Part shown: positions 1 through 10,314 of the stretch, one piece after another | Position numbering within the stretch: position 1 is the first letter of the stretch | How the letters are laid out: every line of letters starts with the position of its first letter | From: Puteibacter caeruleilacunae | GTDB taxonomy: Bacteria > Bacteroidota > Bacteroidia > Bacteroidales > Prolixibacteraceae | Reading direction: 5' to 3' | DNA length: 64,000 nucleotides | Assembly: GCA_005217565.1 (NCBI GenBank) | Contig: SJCO01000005.1 | Coordinates: 310,001 to 374,000 of the forward strand | Notes under the pieces: generated by a model | Seen by the model: only the letters and a program-made list of their open reading frames with translations | Told to the model about the DNA's origin: nothing | Databases searched by the model: none | Translations under genes and position numbers: made by a program

Positions 1-2268
1 GTTCCATCTAATTTGGAGGGGCCACTGTACGAACAGCTGGCTGCAAACGACGATTTTAGTGCATTCAAAGAAGCGATCGACAAAGTTCCTGAGCTTCCAC
101 GAATCATTAATACCTCTGGATTATACACCATCTTTGCTCCAACCAACGAGGCATGGAGCGCGTGGTTAAAAAAACACAATTACAGTTCAACAAATGATGT
201 ACCAGCTCAACAACTAAAAGAGGTGGTAGAGAATCATATTCTGTTTGCCATGTGGTATGAATATGATTTTAACAGATTGATCTCCGATGAAGATTATTAC
301 AAGAGTGATAAGACTACCTTCGAGGTTCGATCTATTCCTGCTTTAGAGGAGGTGATTTCCACTCCTGGTTCACTAACCGATGATATTGGTAGTGCAACAG
401 AAGGTGATCCGGTGAAAGTATTCCACGATTATCGACAGATAGGTGTATATACTTCGAAATTCCTTGAGAAGCAATCGTTAAAAGCCGATTATCAACGTAT
501 CTATGGAGCTGAACCAAGTGATATTAACTTCGGTGAGGCACAGGTAGTAACCGATGATATTAGTGCAAAGAACGGTGTTATTTATGGTATCAATAAAGTA
601 GTTGAACCACTACATCTGGCATCTACTTATTTGCGAAATAATCCCCGTACTTCAACGTACTACGATTTTATGGAGAAATTCATCGAATTGGATTATAGTG
701 AAGAGTATTCTGAGCAATACGGAAATGGAGAAGAGGTTTATACAATCAAATTTAATTTTCCGGGAGCTTCAAACTATACGGGAACCACTAATTTGTGGGG
801 AACTCCCAAAAATACATGGACAGCTGCATTAAATTTTGCCAACGAGAATCATGAGATGTCGGTATTGGCGCCAAGTAATGAGGTTATTGAGGCGTTTGCA
901 AAGGAGAAGTATATTCCTGAGTTTGCAACTGCTGATGATATGCCTATTCTGGCTCAGTATTATATGATTCGAGGTTCCATGAAAAGATCAGGATTGATAT
1001 GGCCTTCCGATGAGTTTGCTCACATTACAACAATTGGAGATACCTTAAATGTAGGTGATGTATTAAGTGATCCTACTGCAACCATTCAGCCTACATCAAA
1101 TGGTATTGTTTATGTAGGAGGCTTCAGACCACCGAAATACCTAAGAACGGTAGGAGCCTTAAGTTTAATGGATTGGGACTATGAGTGGACGGCCAGAGCT
1201 GTTCAGCAGGTTTTACCTGAAGAAGAGAAAACAGCCTCCTCAGCAGGTCTTCGATTAATCGATTTGATGTCAGCTAAATCTGATGCGGCTGATGGTAAAT
1301 TTACCTATCTGACTCCTTCCAATGAAGCGTGGACTAACTATGGATTTACAAGTCCTGTGTTTAAATTTGAAAAGCCAGATGGCTCTATCATGAACAACCT
1401 AACCAGTTCGAAGTTGTGGATGATCATTAAATCACATCTTTTATTAGGAGCTCTTGATCAAACTGCTTTGATGAATGGTACGTTGCCAAATGGTTATTAC
1501 CCAACAGCTTCACGTTTATACATCAAGTATAAGAATGGTAAGTTCTTTGGCTATAACCGCGATGTGAGTAAGGTTGATACCTATGAACCTAACCTGGTAT
1601 CGGTAATTGGCGAGGATACTCATGTTGAGGACAACGGTATTGTTACCGGTGTTGATGGTATTATTGACATGCACATTGCTTCCGACAACAGCTTCTTTAA
1701 CCTTACCGAGAATAAAAAGGCCATGTCGGATTTATCATACAAGCCATTTATGGATAAGTGTAATGCAGTATTCCTATTCCAGGATGGAGAGATCGACTTT
1801 AAAGATGATTTTAAAGTTCAAAACCTAACTGTATTTGCCTTAACCTCAGAGGCGATAAGCGAATACGATGACGTGATTGCTGGTTATTACTCTGCACTTG
1901 CAAATAAGAGTGAAGTTGACTCATTGGAGTGGACTAATGCAGCCTGGAGAAATACCTTGAAAGGGCATTTCGTGTGGAATCCTAACGATCCTTACAAGCG
2001 AATCTTTATTGATAATGAGACATACGCAGGAGGAGAGATGTATCCAACCGAAGGGGTCACCTTCTTCCAGAATACCCCTGTAACAGTTGCTTACGAGGGT
2101 GGAAAAGCGATGCTTAAAAGAAATGGTGTATCAGTAACTGTTCCTTTGGGAATTAAAGAAGATGGTACCTCATTGGCTACGGAAAATACCAAGGCAGTGA
2201 ATGAGCAATGCTTGAATGCGGTTGTTCACCTGGTCGACAAGGTTTTACCATTACCAGGATTAGAGTAA
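1..2268 (+). CDS. Multi-domain fasciclin (FAS1) protein, 5' truncated by the window
   Basis: The reading frame is open from base 1, where four in-frame codons precede a TTG that is unlikely to be the true start, so the N-terminus and any signal peptide lie outside the window. At least four FAS1 modules are recognisable from their repeated core: IFAPTNEAW near residue 40, VLAPSNEVI near 285, YLTPSNEAW near 430 and VFALTSEAI near 610. Modules end with the typical G-I-x-x-V/I-x-x-V motif, such as NGVIYGINKVV. FAS1 domains mediate adhesion or ligand binding at the cell surface. The gene ends 31 bp before a SusC gene, so it is probably a surface-exposed component of the SusCD system. The family call is firm; the ligand is unknown. 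Confidence 0.9.
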   Translation, partial: VPSNLEGPLYEQLAANDDFSAFKEAIDKVPELPRIINTSGLYTIFAPTNEAWSAWLKKHNYSSTNDVPAQQLKEVVENHILFAMWYEYDFNRLISDEDYYKSDKTTFEVRSIPALEEVISTPGSLTDDIGSATEGDPVKVFHDYRQIGVYTSKFLEKQSLKADYQRIYGAEPSDINFGEAQVVTDDISAKNGVIYGINKVVEPLHLASTYLRNNPRTSTYYDFMEKFIELDYSEEYSEQYGNGEEVYTIKFNFPGASNYTGTTNLWGTPKNTWTAALNFANENHEMSVLAPSNEVIEAFAKEKYIPEFATADDMPILAQYYMIRGSMKRSGLIWPSDEFAHITTIGDTLNVGDVLSDPTATIQPTSNGIVYVGGFRPPKYLRTVGALSLMDWDYEWTARAVQQVLPEEEKTASSAGLRLIDLMSAKSDAADGKFTYLTPSNEAWTNYGFTSPVFKFEKPDGSIMNNLTSSKLWMIIKSHLLLGALDQTALMNGTLPNGYYPTASRLYIKYKNGKFFGYNRDVSKVDTYEPNLVSVIGEDTHVEDNGIVTGVDGIIDMHIASDNSFFNLTENKKAMSDLSYKPFMDKCNAVFLFQDGEIDFKDDFKVQNLTVFALTSEAISEYDDVIAGYYSALANKSEVDSLEWTNAAWRNTLKGHFVWNPNDPYKRIFIDNETYAGGEMYPTEGVTFFQNTPVTVAYEGGKAMLKRNGVSVTVPLGIKEDGTSLATENTKAVNEQCLNAVVHLVDKVLPLPGLE

Positions 2269-2299
2269 TAGCAGTAATAACTTAGTAAATTTTTTATTT

Positions 2300-5200
2300 A
2301 TGTATTATGTAGATAAACTATTACCTCGCTTGATATGCGCATTAATCTTGCTGTGTTCTGTAGTGCTCAATGCCAATGCACAAAGTAAGATTATCCGTGG
2401 TACCGTAAAAGATGAAGCAGGGACTCCGATTATCGGAGCAACGGTTATTGAAGTTGACGCAAATAACCGTATGATCAATGGTACTGCCACGAATATCGAT
2501 GGGGTATATACAATAAAGTGTTCAACGAATACACCTACTTTAAAATTCTCTTTCATAGGATTTAAAGATCAGACGATCAAATTGAAAGCAGGAGAGTTGG
2601 TGGTTAATCCTACGTTGGAAGAAGAAACAAGTCAGATTGATGAGGTTAGTGTTGTTGCAGTAAAACGCGAGAAGGTGAATATGGGTTACCTTGAGCTGGA
2701 TAAGCGTGATGCAACTGGTGCAGTATCTATCGTTAATCTTGAAGAAGTAGCTCCATCGCATGTGAGTGATGTTGGAGAGATGCTTCAGGGACAGGCGGCT
2801 GGATTATTGGTAACATCGAACTCTGGAGATCCAGGTGCGGGTGTTACTATCAAAATCCGTGGATCGGCTTCACTGAACGCCAATAGTAATCCTTTGATTG
2901 TTGTTGATGGTGTTCCTGTTGAGACAGATAAGTCGTTCGATAGTCTGGAAGACTTTACCGACTATTCAAGGAGTCCGCTTTCTGATATTAATCCTGATGA
3001 TATTGAAGGGATTACTATCCTTAAAGATGCTTCTTCTACTGCGATCTATGGTTCGCGTGGTGCAAACGGAGTTATCCTGATTACTACTAAGCGTGGTAAA
3101 AAAGGGAAAACCATGGTGAACTACTCATTTAAGATGAGTACACAGCCAGGGAAAGACTATCTTCCTTTGCTTTCGGGACCTGACTTGAAAACGCTATGGT
3201 TAGAGATGGATCAAAACTCTTATAGCGCAGGAAGTCTTGGTTCAAATAACTTAACCCGTCCTGAGTTGAGAGACGATCCTACCCGTGCCGACTATGAATA
3301 TTTTAATAACGATACAAAGTGGACTGATTTCATCACTAAAGATGGTATCACCCAGGATCATACTGTAAGTGTTAGCGGTGGTGGTGATGCTGTACGTTTT
3401 AATATGAATATTGGTTTTGTTGATCAAACAGGTAATACCCTAAACACAGCCTACAATAAGTATTCTAGTTCATTTAAATTAGACTATATTCTTTCTGATA
3501 AGTTGAGATTTAGTGGTAATATCTATTTCACACATCACTTGTGGAATCGTTCAAAAGGATTTGGAAGTTATTCTGATCCATTGGCTATTGCCTATCGTCG
3601 TCCTTCATTCCTTCCTGCATTCAGTCCTGAAAATCCTGATGAATACAGTTATTATTACTGGGAGGATGAGAGTAATATAGGGAATGTGAATCCTATTGCT
3701 CTGGCGAAGAATGCAACAAATGATAAGGTGACAGATAATCTTTCTGCCAATATTTCATTAAACGCTACATTGGCTAAGAATTTATTCCTGAGAGCTTATG
3801 TGTCGTACAAGATGAGTAATACCGATTATGATGCGTTTTTCCCTTATAATGCAGTGTTACGTTCTGATGCAGAGGGTACTCCTTTGGTGTCGTGGACTGA
3901 TCCAATGGTTAACCGATTCTATAGTGGAAATTCATATTCACAGAAATTAGATCAGGAAGCAGTACTATCATATGTGCGTAAAATCAACAAGCACGACATT
4001 TCAATTATTGGGGTACAGGCGATTAACATCTCTGAAGGATCGGCATACGACTATGAAGGTTCTAATACAGGTTCTGATGATTTACAGAATACCAATGCAA
4101 CCAATCGTTGGTTAGGATTAGGTGCTTCTGAGAGTGAGCGTGTATTGATTGGTTTCCGTGGTAAATTGAATTACCAGTATGATGATCGTTATGGAATTGA
4201 TGTTGGTATGAATACCGATGCTGCTTCTAGCTTTGGACCAGATTATCGTTGGGCGTTGTTTCCAAACGTTGGGGGATTCTGGAGATTATCATCTGAGAAA
4301 TTTACAGATAACTGGACCTGGATGGATGAGTTTAAAACTCGTTTCTCATGGGGTAAATCAGGTCGTTCACCTAGTTCGGCTTACAGTCACCTGAGTACCT
4401 ATAAGCGTGGTACTAACGGATATAATGGTGGAGCTTATGTAATTCCTGGAAACACACAGCTTAAAGAGTTGCACTGGGAGACTACCGAATCAATGGATAT
4501 CGGTATTGAAATGTCGCTTTTCAAAAACCGTGTATCGGCTGAGTTAGGCTACTATAAGTCGCAAACACACGATCTGTTGACCAATCGTAGCTATCCAAGT
4601 TCATCGGGTATCAACGATAAAGACATGAAGCTACAGCGTAATTTCGGAGATATGGAGAACAAAGGTTGGGAGATGAACATCTCAGCTACGCCTATCAAGA
4701 CTAAGAACCTACGCTGGACAGTGAGAGCGAACATGGCTTTGCAGAAGAATAAGATCACCAGTTGGCCTACCGAAGAGACGGAATGGTCGGAAGCTGGTTC
4801 AGAGTCTGAATCGTTGAGTTATGGAAAAAATGATGATAAGGCATTCTATCTGCGTGTTCGTGAAGGTGACGTGTTAGGAGCATTCTACGGTTACCAGGTT
4901 GATAAGAAAATGCCAGTATATTCTACTCCTGACGATGTTAGAGTATACAGTCCTGATGGTAACGTTGTATTTGACATTGATGGAGAGCCAATGCAGAAGT
5001 ACAACAGCTACTCTCGCAAGTACTTCGAGGCAGGTGATGTAAACTATGTTGATCAAAACCATGATGGCGTGATCAACGACTTAGATATCGTTCAGTTGGG
5101 AGACTCTAATCCTGATATGTTTGGTGGTATTGGTTCAACGTTGAGCTATAAAGGGTGGACAGCCAACATTTTCTTTAACTATGTGGTTGGTAATGATATC

Positions 5201-5614
5201 CTGAACTTTACTCGTTTTGGTGGAGAGCTTTTGAAACACCCAACCAACTACACAACTTCAGTAATGAAGCGTTGGAGAAAGCCAGGAGATATCACTGAAA
5301 TTCCACGTGCCGTAAATGGAAAAAGAACAAGCTATAACAACGAGTTAGGGGGCGACCGCTATGTTGAGGATGGTTCATTTATCCGTTTACAGAATGTGTC
5401 GTTGACTTATGCGCTACCAAAGCAGTTTGTTGCAAAATCGTTCCTTAAAAATGCAAGTATCACCTTATCGGCATACAACCTGTTTGTGTTGACCAACTAT
5501 ACTGGTGTTGATCCAGAGGTTAGTTACGCAGGAAAAGCATTTTCGGTTGGAATTGATCGATCACAGACTCCAAAACAGTCGTCATACACCTTAAGTCTTA
5601 AGGTCGGTTTTTAA
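2300..5614 (+). CDS. SusC/RagA-family TonB-dependent outer-membrane transporter (pair 1)
   Basis: This 1104-residue protein starts with a signal peptide (hydrophobic LICALILLCSVVLNANAQ, cleaved after AQ). A carboxypeptidase-regulatory-like domain follows (IIRGTVKDEAGTPIIGATV, about 34-115), then a plug domain with the family motifs LIVVDGVPV and ILKDASSTAIYGSRGANGV (about 150-260). The rest is a long beta-barrel ending in a terminal aromatic residue (LKVGF). It should import an oligomeric ligand across the outer membrane using TonB energy, with the adjacent SusD as lid. Length and domain order are normal for SusC. It lies between a FAS1 gene and its SusD partner in one apparent operon. The substrate cannot be told from sequence. 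Confidence 0.97.
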   Translation: MYYVDKLLPRLICALILLCSVVLNANAQSKIIRGTVKDEAGTPIIGATVIEVDANNRMINGTATNIDGVYTIKCSTNTPTLKFSFIGFKDQTIKLKAGELVVNPTLEEETSQIDEVSVVAVKREKVNMGYLELDKRDATGAVSIVNLEEVAPSHVSDVGEMLQGQAAGLLVTSNSGDPGAGVTIKIRGSASLNANSNPLIVVDGVPVETDKSFDSLEDFTDYSRSPLSDINPDDIEGITILKDASSTAIYGSRGANGVILITTKRGKKGKTMVNYSFKMSTQPGKDYLPLLSGPDLKTLWLEMDQNSYSAGSLGSNNLTRPELRDDPTRADYEYFNNDTKWTDFITKDGITQDHTVSVSGGGDAVRFNMNIGFVDQTGNTLNTAYNKYSSSFKLDYILSDKLRFSGNIYFTHHLWNRSKGFGSYSDPLAIAYRRPSFLPAFSPENPDEYSYYYWEDESNIGNVNPIALAKNATNDKVTDNLSANISLNATLAKNLFLRAYVSYKMSNTDYDAFFPYNAVLRSDAEGTPLVSWTDPMVNRFYSGNSYSQKLDQEAVLSYVRKINKHDISIIGVQAINISEGSAYDYEGSNTGSDDLQNTNATNRWLGLGASESERVLIGFRGKLNYQYDDRYGIDVGMNTDAASSFGPDYRWALFPNVGGFWRLSSEKFTDNWTWMDEFKTRFSWGKSGRSPSSAYSHLSTYKRGTNGYNGGAYVIPGNTQLKELHWETTESMDIGIEMSLFKNRVSAELGYYKSQTHDLLTNRSYPSSSGINDKDMKLQRNFGDMENKGWEMNISATPIKTKNLRWTVRANMALQKNKITSWPTEETEWSEAGSESESLSYGKNDDKAFYLRVREGDVLGAFYGYQVDKKMPVYSTPDDVRVYSPDGNVVFDIDGEPMQKYNSYSRKYFEAGDVNYVDQNHDGVINDLDIVQLGDSNPDMFGGIGSTLSYKGWTANIFFNYVVGNDILNFTRFGGELLKHPTNYTTSVMKRWRKPGDITEIPRAVNGKRTSYNNELGGDRYVEDGSFIRLQNVSLTYALPKQFVAKSFLKNASITLSAYNLFVLTNYTGVDPEVSYAGKAFSVGIDRSQTPKQSSYTLSLKVGF

Positions 5615-5632
5615 TCTAAAACGGAGTTTATT

Positions 5633-7129
5633 ATGAAAAAACAGATATTCAAATTATTTATCGGATTGCTCATTTTTAGCTCTTGTTCTGACATGTTAGA
5701 TACTGATCCCAGCAACCTGCTGGTAAGGGATGAGTTTTGGAAGTCGGAAGCAGATGTTGAGGCATCGGTTATTGGAGTATACAATGAAATGCAATCAACC
5801 GTTGATGAGATGATCGTATGGGGTGATTCCCGTTGTGGTTATCTGGAATATTCAGATGTAAGCGGATCAATCCTTGGTTTTCATCGCCACCATGTAACAG
5901 AGCGTAATTCATACACGTCGTGGGGTGATATGTATCAGACAGTAAACTTTGCCAATACGATAATAAAGTTTGCCCCTGATGTGATGAGTGTAGATGATCA
6001 GTATACGCAGGAGAGTTTGAATAACCATTTAGGTGAGTGCCATTATATCCGTGCATTGATGCACTTTTATATGATTCGCACCTTTCTTGAGATTCCCTAT
6101 ATCTCTGAGGCATATGATAACGATACGCAGGACTTTTATGTGGATTTAACGCCACGCGATTCAGTATTCATGTTTATTGAAGAGGATCTGTTGAAGGCTA
6201 AAAGTCTGATCAACAAAACCTGGGATGATGCTTATAATCAAAAAGGGCGCATATCGCAGAATGCTATTGAGGCAACATTGGCCGATGTATACCTGTGGAT
6301 GGGTGAGTATGATAAGGCATTGAATGCTTGTGATGCGGTAAAAGGTTTAGGACTGGAAACTAAAGAGAACTGGTATGATATGTTTGCTGAAGGAAACAAT
6401 GAAACAGAGTCAATCTTTGAGATTCAGTTTTCGCAGGAATTTAAGGATGTAATGCCTACCGGTATCTGGAATGATATCTATGGTAAGACCAAATTAAATC
6501 AAGAGCAGAAGCTGTTGTGGCCAAACTTCGATGCCAGTGTGGATATCAGGGTACCAGGAACTTTTGTAAGAAATGGTAGCAAGTCGACCGATCCTTTGAT
6601 GCTTTGGAAATTCTTAGGTCTGGTAAGCGGTGGCGACTATGGTGAGGATAAGAAGCCTTATCGCGAAACCAACTGGATTGTTTATCGCTATGCCGATGTG
6701 TTGCTAATGAAAGCTGAGGCATTGAATAACCTTAGTCGTGGTAAAGATGCATTGGTAGAATTGAACAAGATCCTTGAAAGAGCTGGTGTTTCGCAGCTTG
6801 ATATTGACGATCCACAAGGACAGGAAATGGATGAGCTGATCCTTGATGAACGTGGTCGTGAATTTGCTTTCGAAGGGAAACGCTGGTTCGATTTGGTAAG
6901 AGTAGCATTGCGCTATGGAGATATGGAAGACCGTGCCAATAAAGGGAATCAGATATTGATTAACCGTGTTGTGGGAATCGAAGGCGATGACACTTCAGGT
7001 GATCCAATAAAGTTTATCGACCTGTATAAGTTACTCGATCCTCTGGGATGGTTCTTACCAATCAACTATGGTGAATTGGCAGCCAATCCACAGCTAAGAC
7101 AGTTTCCATATTATGATCGTTCATTTTAA
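5633..7129 (+). CDS. SusD/RagB-family surface lipoprotein (pair 1)
   Basis: This 498-residue lipoprotein has a type II signal peptide ending in LLIFSSC and a SusD-like N-terminal segment (DPSNLLVRDEFWKSEADVEASVIGVYN). TPR-like helices follow (ECHYIRALMHFYMIRTF, DVYLWMGEYDKALNACD). The C-terminal SusD/RagB signature is LDERGREFAFEGKRWFDLVR, near residues 401-420. It starts 18 bp after the SusC stop, the usual spacing for a SusCD pair. SusD proteins sit on the outside of the outer membrane, bind the ligand and close over the SusC barrel. No oddities were seen. Confidence 0.97.
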   Translation: MKKQIFKLFIGLLIFSSCSDMLDTDPSNLLVRDEFWKSEADVEASVIGVYNEMQSTVDEMIVWGDSRCGYLEYSDVSGSILGFHRHHVTERNSYTSWGDMYQTVNFANTIIKFAPDVMSVDDQYTQESLNNHLGECHYIRALMHFYMIRTFLEIPYISEAYDNDTQDFYVDLTPRDSVFMFIEEDLLKAKSLINKTWDDAYNQKGRISQNAIEATLADVYLWMGEYDKALNACDAVKGLGLETKENWYDMFAEGNNETESIFEIQFSQEFKDVMPTGIWNDIYGKTKLNQEQKLLWPNFDASVDIRVPGTFVRNGSKSTDPLMLWKFLGLVSGGDYGEDKKPYRETNWIVYRYADVLLMKAEALNNLSRGKDALVELNKILERAGVSQLDIDDPQGQEMDELILDERGREFAFEGKRWFDLVRVALRYGDMEDRANKGNQILINRVVGIEGDDTSGDPIKFIDLYKLLDPLGWFLPINYGELAANPQLRQFPYYDRSF

Positions 7130-7138
7130 ATCGTGATT

Positions 7139-8725
7139 ATGAGACGAAAAGATATATATAATTTATTACTTCTTGTGGCAGTGTTATTTGCAACCTCTTG
7201 TAAGGAGGATGTTGATTCAAACTGGATTCAGACCGATGAAATGACCATTTCTCAATGGCTGAGTACAGAAGAAAACATGTCGATGACTGCAGAGGCACTG
7301 AAATCGAGTGGTTTGTTCGATAGATTAGGAGTGAGAGGTAGCTTTACCTTATTTGCTCCAACCAATGAGGCATTGGAGGCCTACTATGCAGCGCACAGCG
7401 ATGTAAAAGATAATCCTGAAAAGATCAAGCAATTGATGAATTATCACCTTATTGCGAATGATTATCGTGAGGATGATTTATCAGAAGGTGGATTTTTACG
7501 TGATACCACGCTTCATGGCGGACGTGTTGCTGTTAACTTGTTTGAGACTGAGTTGATTGTAAATGGTCGTGCCAGGATTGTGAGTCTTGATAACGAAATG
7601 ATCAATGGTGTTATTCATGTAGTGGATGAAGTGCTTGATAGTCCTGATCAGACATTATATGAAGTGATTGCCAACGATGCAGGTTATAGTCTGTTTGCAG
7701 CAGCAGTTGATCAGAATAGCGAGTTGAAGGAATATCTAAATACCAGCGATGTTGATTCTATTCCTCCTGCAACGATTCTGGCTGTGAGTAATGATTTATT
7801 CTCACAGGAGGGTGTCAGTAACCTTGATGAGTTGAAGGCTTTTGCTGTGACTCAGTTTGAGGAAGAGGGCGTAGAAATCACTCCTGAAGATGCCCTTAAT
7901 CGCTACACCAATTACCATGTACTTCCTCGAGGAGGTGCCAACGAAGATGGTTACCTGTTTTTAAGTGAGGTGGAAGGAAATGCCTTTAAAAGTAGTAGTG
8001 CTGAATTAGATTACCTTACGTTGACGACCTCTATTGAAGGGGATGTATTGGTAAACGATCTTCCTGGAACTGATGAGCTTGATGCTATTGAGGGCGTAAG
8101 TTTAGATATGGAGCGTAGTAATTATTTGCACGCCAATGGTGTACTGCATAATGTGACTGGTGTTGTGAAGGTTGCTTCAGATGAAAGTCTAACAGCCAGG
8201 AACGTACAGATTGATATCGTTAAGGAGTTCGAAGAGGGATACTATTACGACTATGATGAAGTAGCGCTGAAATACGATAGAGGTTTCTATGAGAATGCCG
8301 GTGTTACCTGGGAAGGTCTTGAATTACGAGGAACGTGGACGAAACAGGATGACAAAGGTGTAATATTCGAGAATAAGAGTAACACTCCTGGTTGGGTTGA
8401 ATATACCCTTGAGAATATTAAGCCTGGAACCACCTATGCATTAGACTATAAAGGAGTACCATATTCTTATTCATATGTCTTTGTATATCTATATCCTGAA
8501 GATGAAACAGACTTGTTTGAGGCTGATCATTATCGCTACAAGCTAAAGGATGGCGCTGAAGAAATCTCTATTCACGCAGAAAAAGGAAAATTCGAATATG
8601 CGGGTAATCCTAAAAAATATCTGTACAAGCAAGAGATGACCAGCACTACCTATAAGATCAGATTTGAGGTGCGCGGAAGAAATCAATTCCGTCCCGATAA
8701 GGTTGTGCTAATTCCACAGGATTAA
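7139..8725 (+). CDS. Fasciclin-domain lipoprotein with C-terminal beta-sandwich-like region
   Basis: I chose the ATG at 7139 over an in-frame GTG at 7133 because it gives a compact lipoprotein signal (LLLLVAVLFATSC). A first FAS1 module with FTLFAPTNEALEAY lies near residues 65-170 and ends in NGVIHVVDEVL. A second, more divergent module (about 180-350) ends in NGVLHNVTGVV. The last 160 residues form a beta-rich region (WVEYTLENIKPGTTYALDY) resembling a carbohydrate-binding-type sandwich, but I cannot assign a family. It follows the SusD gene by under 10 bp and is the second of three FAS1 proteins in the block. It is probably a surface lipoprotein assisting ligand capture. Confidence 0.88.
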   Translation: MRRKDIYNLLLLVAVLFATSCKEDVDSNWIQTDEMTISQWLSTEENMSMTAEALKSSGLFDRLGVRGSFTLFAPTNEALEAYYAAHSDVKDNPEKIKQLMNYHLIANDYREDDLSEGGFLRDTTLHGGRVAVNLFETELIVNGRARIVSLDNEMINGVIHVVDEVLDSPDQTLYEVIANDAGYSLFAAAVDQNSELKEYLNTSDVDSIPPATILAVSNDLFSQEGVSNLDELKAFAVTQFEEEGVEITPEDALNRYTNYHVLPRGGANEDGYLFLSEVEGNAFKSSSAELDYLTLTTSIEGDVLVNDLPGTDELDAIEGVSLDMERSNYLHANGVLHNVTGVVKVASDESLTARNVQIDIVKEFEEGYYYDYDEVALKYDRGFYENAGVTWEGLELRGTWTKQDDKGVIFENKSNTPGWVEYTLENIKPGTTYALDYKGVPYSYSYVFVYLYPEDETDLFEADHYRYKLKDGAEEISIHAEKGKFEYAGNPKKYLYKQEMTSTTYKIRFEVRGRNQFRPDKVVLIPQD

Positions 8726-8750
8726 GAAGTAAATCAAAAAATAGATATAC

Positions 8751-10250
8751 ATGAGACAGAATATAAATAACAGGGCTCTGAGTGTTTTATTGTTGCTTCT
8801 TTCTTCCTTCTTAGTAATGGTTGGTTGCAATGATGAATATGATGAGCACTATCAGGAAAACGAAACTGTAACAACTGATTTTATTAATGTATTAAAGTCG
8901 GAAGGTTGTTCTCAGTTTGCCGATAAACTAGCGAGTTATAACTACGATGTGCTTTTGAAAGAGTCGCGACTGTTTACTGTGATGGCTCCTAAGGATGCTG
9001 CATTTGCTGCATTAATCGAAGGAATGACGGAACAAGAGGTGAAGGCTGCTGTATTGTATCACATTTACAATGGTGTACATGCCGAAGCTAAGCTTGTTGA
9101 CGATGAAGAGTTATTCTCGGTAAGTGGTAAGCGTGTGGTATACAATACCAACAAGATCTTTGAAGGTTATAATGGAACCTTTGGTGGTATTCAGAAAGCC
9201 AATATCAAGGTGAAGAATGGTATGGTTCACGTGTTGGAGAATGCTTTTCAACCAGTATTGTCGATGGGTGAGCAGTTTGAACAACGCTACTCTCGCTTTG
9301 CTGAAGTATTCGATTACTTTGCAACAGAGGTAGAGGATGTATCTCAGTCGACAGCACAGATTGCCGACGATGGTCATTCTGTATCGGTTACTAAAGGCCT
9401 GATTGATTATACCTACATTAACCCTTATAACGAAGCGATAGCTTACACGTTGTTGCCTTTCTCTAATGAGGTGTGGGAGAATACATTCGGACAGCTAAAA
9501 GCGATCCTTACTGGGTATGAAGAGCAGGATGAGGAGATGACAAAGCTGTATGATCAGTTTATTGTGAATCACATGTTCCCAGGTATTATCGACGGTCAGA
9601 CTATGGCAGAAGGTTTGAATAAGAACTTCCAGGGAATCCCTGTAAGCTTACCAGAAGGAAGAATTGTGAACGCTGATCAAAGTGCGTCAAATGGTATGTT
9701 GCATGAGTTAGATACCATCTTAATTGCAGGTGCTAACATCCAGGCAAGAATTGATCACTTTTATAAGTCAACCGACTTTACTCCAGGTGATGAAGATGAT
9801 ATCACCTTAGCAACATCTTCCCGATCAAACAATACAAAGTTGGCGAAAGAAGAAGGATACGCTGTGTGGTCGAAAGACACCACGATGACCAAAGAGGGTG
9901 GTTACCTGTTCTTTAATCTTCCGCGTGAGTTAGCTGCAGCGAAGTATGTAATGACCATCGAGCATCAGGTTGATAGTGGTTATACCGATATCGTGAAAGT
10001 AACTGTAAACGATATGGTTGTTAATGAAGCTTTGTCGTACGACGACTCAACAAGTGTTGTTGCCGGAACAAAAGTAGATCTTATTCAAGAGGTTGGAGTG
10101 GTTGATTTCTCAACTTATCAGAAGAGTGCAAAAGTACGCCTTGATATTGTTGAAGAACGCAACCTGTCAGAAACAGAAAAAGATGTGCAGATTCTGAACA
10201 TTAAGAAGATAACATTTGAACCTTACATTGAGCCTGAGGAAGAACTATAG
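8751..10250 (+). CDS. Fasciclin-domain lipoprotein
   Basis: This 499-residue lipoprotein has the signal LLLLSSFLVMVGC and an acidic post-Cys linker. FAS1 module 1 (about 40-165) carries LFTVMAPKDAAFAAL and ends in NGMVHVLENAF. Module 2 (about 185-330) carries YTLLPFSNEVWENTF and ends in NGMLHELDTIL. The C-terminal 150 residues form a beta-rich domain (YLFFNLPRELAAAKYVMTIEH) of unknown family, different from that of the preceding gene. It is co-directional with its neighbours, 25 bp after one FAS1 gene and 64 bp before SusC pair 2. The role is inferred to be surface binding or adhesion in the same uptake system. Confidence 0.88.
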   Translation: MRQNINNRALSVLLLLLSSFLVMVGCNDEYDEHYQENETVTTDFINVLKSEGCSQFADKLASYNYDVLLKESRLFTVMAPKDAAFAALIEGMTEQEVKAAVLYHIYNGVHAEAKLVDDEELFSVSGKRVVYNTNKIFEGYNGTFGGIQKANIKVKNGMVHVLENAFQPVLSMGEQFEQRYSRFAEVFDYFATEVEDVSQSTAQIADDGHSVSVTKGLIDYTYINPYNEAIAYTLLPFSNEVWENTFGQLKAILTGYEEQDEEMTKLYDQFIVNHMFPGIIDGQTMAEGLNKNFQGIPVSLPEGRIVNADQSASNGMLHELDTILIAGANIQARIDHFYKSTDFTPGDEDDITLATSSRSNNTKLAKEEGYAVWSKDTTMTKEGGYLFFNLPRELAAAKYVMTIEHQVDSGYTDIVKVTVNDMVVNEALSYDDSTSVVAGTKVDLIQEVGVVDFSTYQKSAKVRLDIVEERNLSETEKDVQILNIKKITFEPYIEPEEEL

Positions 10251-10314
10251 CCCAGGCAGTTCATGCTAAGGAGAAAATGAATTTCGGTTAAATAGTTAAA
10301 CTAATAAGAATACT